A stretch of 64,000 bases of DNA from Atrichornis clamosus. Lineage: Eukaryota; Chordata; Aves; Passeriformes; Menuridae. Both the position numbers and the translations under genes were made by a program. The notes beneath the pieces are model-generated. The model was given only the letters and a program-made list of their open reading frames with translations. It had not been told where the DNA came from and did no database searches. Positions 60,481 to 64,000 of the stretch are shown here, piece after piece (the stretch's first letter is position 1; each line of letters begins with the position of its first letter). The stretch lies in NCBI GenBank assembly GCA_013400975.1, contig WBMZ01012069.1, positions 49,236-113,235 of the forward strand, in the 5' to 3' direction.

Positions 60481-61896
60481 ACTCGAAGTTCAAAATCCAG
60501 TTGGAGCTGCATGCGGGTAGATCACCTTCATTTTGGGAAGCTTTCTGAAGTACATTTCACTCCTCATACTTCTTTACTTTTCCGTCCAAAAAAGTAACTT
60601 CACTTACAAATGAAAAAAAAATATGACAGTGGAAATTATTTTCCTTTCCCTATTCCAGATCTTCATAAGGTTCACCTGTTGCCAGAAAGGGTGAATCTCT
60701 GCCTGACCAGCAGTATTTACTGACTATGGGCCTCAGAAGCAAAGATAATGGAAAAGTTGTGGAAAGTCCTTTAACTCAAAAACTGCATATCTCTCCAGGT
60801 ACACACACTTGCTTAATTGCTGGGATAGCTCAGGAGTGATCTCCGTGACATTGGCTAAATGAAAGAGGAGGGGAGCAACCCATTTCTGCCAGCAGCTCTG
60901 ACTGCCCAGCAAGCTCTACCCATCCTCTTCACTTCTCCTCCAGTTTGCCTGTCATCCTGATTGATCTTCTGTGGAAAATGGATGTAAATACACAGTCTAT
61001 GGTTTTGTGGTTTCATTTCCTAGACTAGGAAGTACCTTTGAGTCCCAGAACAGAAAAAGAAACTGCAGCTTTTTGGAAAAACATTTGAAAAAAGCTCATG
61101 CCAGTGATGGATTTTATAAGAAGTAGTGAAATAAAGGTGAGTATCAAATTCCCTTTCTGGTGTGTAGTGCATGTGGCAACAGAAGCCTTTTTGTGTGTGA
61201 AGGATGTGTTATTTCTGGGGTTTACTTCATGCTACATATGCTCCTCCTGTGTCAGAAATACTCTGTGAGCAACATTAGGAACAGAGTTCAGAAAAGGTTT
61301 AGACACTTTCAAAAAGGAGTCCCAATAGTTTAACAGTGTACTCAGTCTATTGAAAATCCATTTGCATTCAATTTTCTCCAATCTTTATGGCCTCTCATAT
61401 TATATGCCTACTTCACATAACCACCAACACAGTTACTCACTACATTTATTACCCATAGTTGACTGTACATACCACTAGGATCTCTGTTAGGGTTGAGTAA
61501 TTGCTACTTGGAGCGTTTCTAGTTAGTTAGATCCTGATCCCTATTGAGTGAAGCATGTGAAATAAATTTCACATCTCTTACAACCATATGAAAGGTATGG
61601 TAGCTAATTCTATTCCCTAATTTCTGCAACGAAAATTTGCGTTAATTAATGAAAGAAAAGTGGGAAAAGTCAAGCAACAAACCTACTGCACACACATCAC
61701 CCTGCTGCTGCAGTGCAATGACATCTGAATCATTCTTGACCTGTGATGCACCTCTGGGAGCTTCCCCGGGCACATCTGTAAGCTGAAGGGAACTGCCTGT
61801 AATGGATATAAGGAAATCAAGAAAAAAACTAATTTAAACTGAATATGGGACAACTTAGTAGATGGTGGTGGGACGAAACCATAGGTCCACATTTGG

Positions 61897-61921
61897 TAAG
61901 TCCCATCAAAAATGGGACTTA
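61897..61921. repeat. 10-bp perfect inverted repeat
   Basis: TAAGTCCCAT (61,897-61,906), loop CAAAA with one unpaired base ambiguity, then ATGGGACTTA (61,912-61,921). It may be the remnant of an old palindromic interspersed repeat. Confidence 0.7.
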
Positions 61922-63399
61922 TGAGGCAGACATCAAATAGACCAGATGGTGGACAAGCTACAGAAAGGCAGGCTTAGGAAAATAGAAAAATCACAGTTGT
62001 TCCAAAGTTTGGAAGTATAAATCCCCATGGTCTCACTTTTAAACCAGTTTTTCTCTCCCTTGTAAAAAGATGTTGCTCAGGATCGATGGCAACTTACCAC
62101 ACGTGAAGAGATGAGAGGATTTTTCCCCTGCTGTTGTGCTACAGTGAGATTTAGCAGCATTACTTAACACAGAGATACACAGGGTGATCAAAAGCAATTG
62201 ACTTTGTGCCCCTGAAGCTCAAAGGTCAAAAATCTTGTCAGACAGATGGAAGAGACTCACACACTCCCTGTTTGCTCTGTTGACCCACTTCTGACTGGCA
62301 TAGCTTTCCATGATGGAGAATAAGAACAAGGGGCATCTCCCTCTCACCCATGCAGCCGAGGGGCCCCTCTGGTCCTGGGAGTCGGGACACCATCAGCACC
62401 TCCTTTGTAAGCAACAAGTTCTGCTGTAATGGAAGCCAACCACCAAATCCTGACTGACTTCAGTGGCAGTAGCAGTACTGCCTGCATCTGATCCCACATA
62501 ACACACAACCTCTAAAGGACCTGACTTTCAAAACAAAACAGCAACCTGCCACTGCTCCCTCCCCTTTGCAGGAGTGTCACACCAGCCTGAGGCACCGGGC
62601 ACCTCAATGCCACCTCAGACTTCAGATGACAAACCCTGGGCTGTGGTGTGTTGAGGCACGGAGTCCAGCTGATGTACATCCAAAGATGTTTGCTAAAAGT
62701 GTATACAGCCTTTTATAATATTTCTAACAGCTATTTAGTTCTGCTTGTCATTTTTCATCACAATGTTTTCTTAACACCACTATTCTACCCAATAACATTA
62801 CGGATCACTTGTCAGCCACTCACAGAACTGATCACGTGCCTTAACACACATAACTATTTTCCCACATAAGATAGATGCTTGCTCAAGTATAAGCATGTTT
62901 TTCTGCTGACTGCTGCTTGATACTTTTCTGTTGTTTGATACATTTCTCTGCTGACTGAACATCTAGGTTACTTCCCATCCGCCTTGCACAAGTAGTCTTT
63001 GCTCTGTTGCCCCACACTGGGCTTCTGAAATTAGGCACCAAATGAAGGGGGAAACTTGCTCTCCAGGGTGAGCTTCCAGATTTAAAAGGCTGCTGTGAAT
63101 AGGCAGTTCAAAGGGTGGAGAAATGTCTCTCAAGCTCTTTAGCTGTGCCAGCTACACAGTCCTGGATAGCAGCTGCCAAGCACATGGAAAACAGAGGTCA
63201 ATAAAAGAGGGACAAAACCAGTAAAGCACAGAGACTGGAAAGAGTGAGACCTGGGAGAAGCAAGACATTGCTAGACTTCTCTCTTTAGGAAAACAGTTTT
63301 CTGTTTTGAGAGCCTGAAAGGTATGATGGGCAGGGCAGTCCAAGGCTCAAGAAATTCTGCTCAGCCCCCTATTTACTTCTCTGAAAATCAAAAATGATC

Positions 63400-63640
63400 T
63401 CTGAGCCCCAGATGGCCTCCAACTCTCCCATCACCCAACAGTCCTTCTCTGTTGACAAAGAGCAAGTCCAGCGGGTATCGTCCCTAGCTGTCTGACTCAC
63501 AAGCTGTGTCAGAAAGTTCTCTGCCACACTCTCCTGGACTGTGTGCTCTCTGCTGCACTGTGTTGCCAGCAGATGTACCCTCCTTATTCAGTTCCAATTG
63601 CAGAGGCGTTCACCTAGGGCAGTCACACAGGACATGCACC
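63400..63640 (-). mobile_element. Probable antisense CR1 LINE ORF2 fragment (window edge)
   Basis: The stretch containing CAACAGTCCTTCTCTGTTGA, then AAGAGCAAGTCCAGC, and later GTCAGAAAGTTCTCTGCCAC and CTGCACTGTGTTGCCAGCAG follows the order of the avian CR1 5' ORF2 region in antisense. Similarity is diverged. Whether it continues to the window end at 64,000 is unclear. Confidence 0.5.
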
Positions 63641-64000
63641 GGCTGTGGTGGGCAAGAACTTGTCACCTTTGGTCCCCGTTGCTTCAGTCATTGTGTACAG
63701 CCAGGTGGAGAGAGCACGGGGAATTCTTCAGATGATGCATCCCATCTGACTGTGGGGCCTGTATCAGATAAGGCAGGCTGTCATTCAAGTAGCCTGTGGG
63801 TCTCTTGCACTCCCAAATATTGCTCAGCCTAATCACCTGCCCCGAAGCTCTGGAACTGACCAGGGGATATCCTCTACATGTGCTCACTGATGCCACTGAG
63901 AATGGGCCTTAGAGCAGGGCAGTGGAGGCACTGGGTGGAAGCACAGGCCCACAACAGCTATGTCCAGGCAGGTGCATCAGTCGTGGTGGGTGCCCAGCTC

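Larger units (their letters stand above)
59173..63400. other. Intergenic DNA downstream of TEK
   Basis: No gene, exon or RNA recognised. It contains a possible CR1 scrap near 60,405-60,480 and a perfect 10-bp hairpin at 61,897-61,921. The orthologue of the next gene in vertebrate synteny is not visible here. Confidence 0.55.

Noticed and set aside
57222..64000. A downstream neighbour gene such as EQTN or MOB3B
   Set aside because: No exon resembling these or any other gene was recognised before the window ends.

Overview
This window looks like nuclear genomic DNA from an amniote, most probably a bird. The reasons are split genes with GT-AG introns, AT-rich non-coding DNA, several CR1-type LINE fragments (mostly antisense, some ending in the typical CATAGAATCATA-like tail), and compact introns. 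No prokaryotic operon, CRISPR array, rRNA or tRNA is visible. Gene names rest on recognising the encoded proteins by eye; no database search was run.

Positions 1 to about 10,915 (+ strand) hold the 3' part of IFT74, the coiled-coil IFT-B subunit of intraflagellar transport. Six coding exons run from 690 to a stop at 10,699-10,701, encoding the C-terminal 229 residues, followed by a short 3' UTR and an AATAAA signal. Positions 10,916 to about 19,850 are the intergenic spacer, with no recognisable gene and one decayed antisense CR1 reverse-transcriptase fragment (about 12,930-13,985).

Positions 20,303-57,221 (+ strand) hold an apparently complete TEK (TIE2) gene, the endothelial receptor tyrosine kinase for angiopoietins. 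I traced 23 coding exons that join in phase into a 3,384-nt CDS (1,127 codons plus stop). The order is signal peptide, Ig, Ig, three single-exon EGF modules, Ig, three FN3 domains, one membrane helix, a split tyrosine kinase domain and a short C-tail with two tyrosines. All the kinase catalytic motifs checked are intact. Intron 1 (11.8 kb) contains a dense ETS/GATA cluster 1.6-1.8 kb from exon 1, which may correspond to the known first-intron endothelial enhancer of this gene. A FOX:ETS-like composite motif lies about 190 bp upstream of the start codon.

Positions 57,222-64,000 hold the presumed TEK 3' UTR, a candidate 499-bp solo LTR with near-matching 5-bp flanks, small CR1 relics and a probable antisense CR1 segment at the right edge. 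No downstream gene is visible.

The order IFT74 then TEK, both on the same strand, is the conserved vertebrate arrangement. I found no previously undescribed biological system. The points worth a second look are regulatory and splicing details around TEK.
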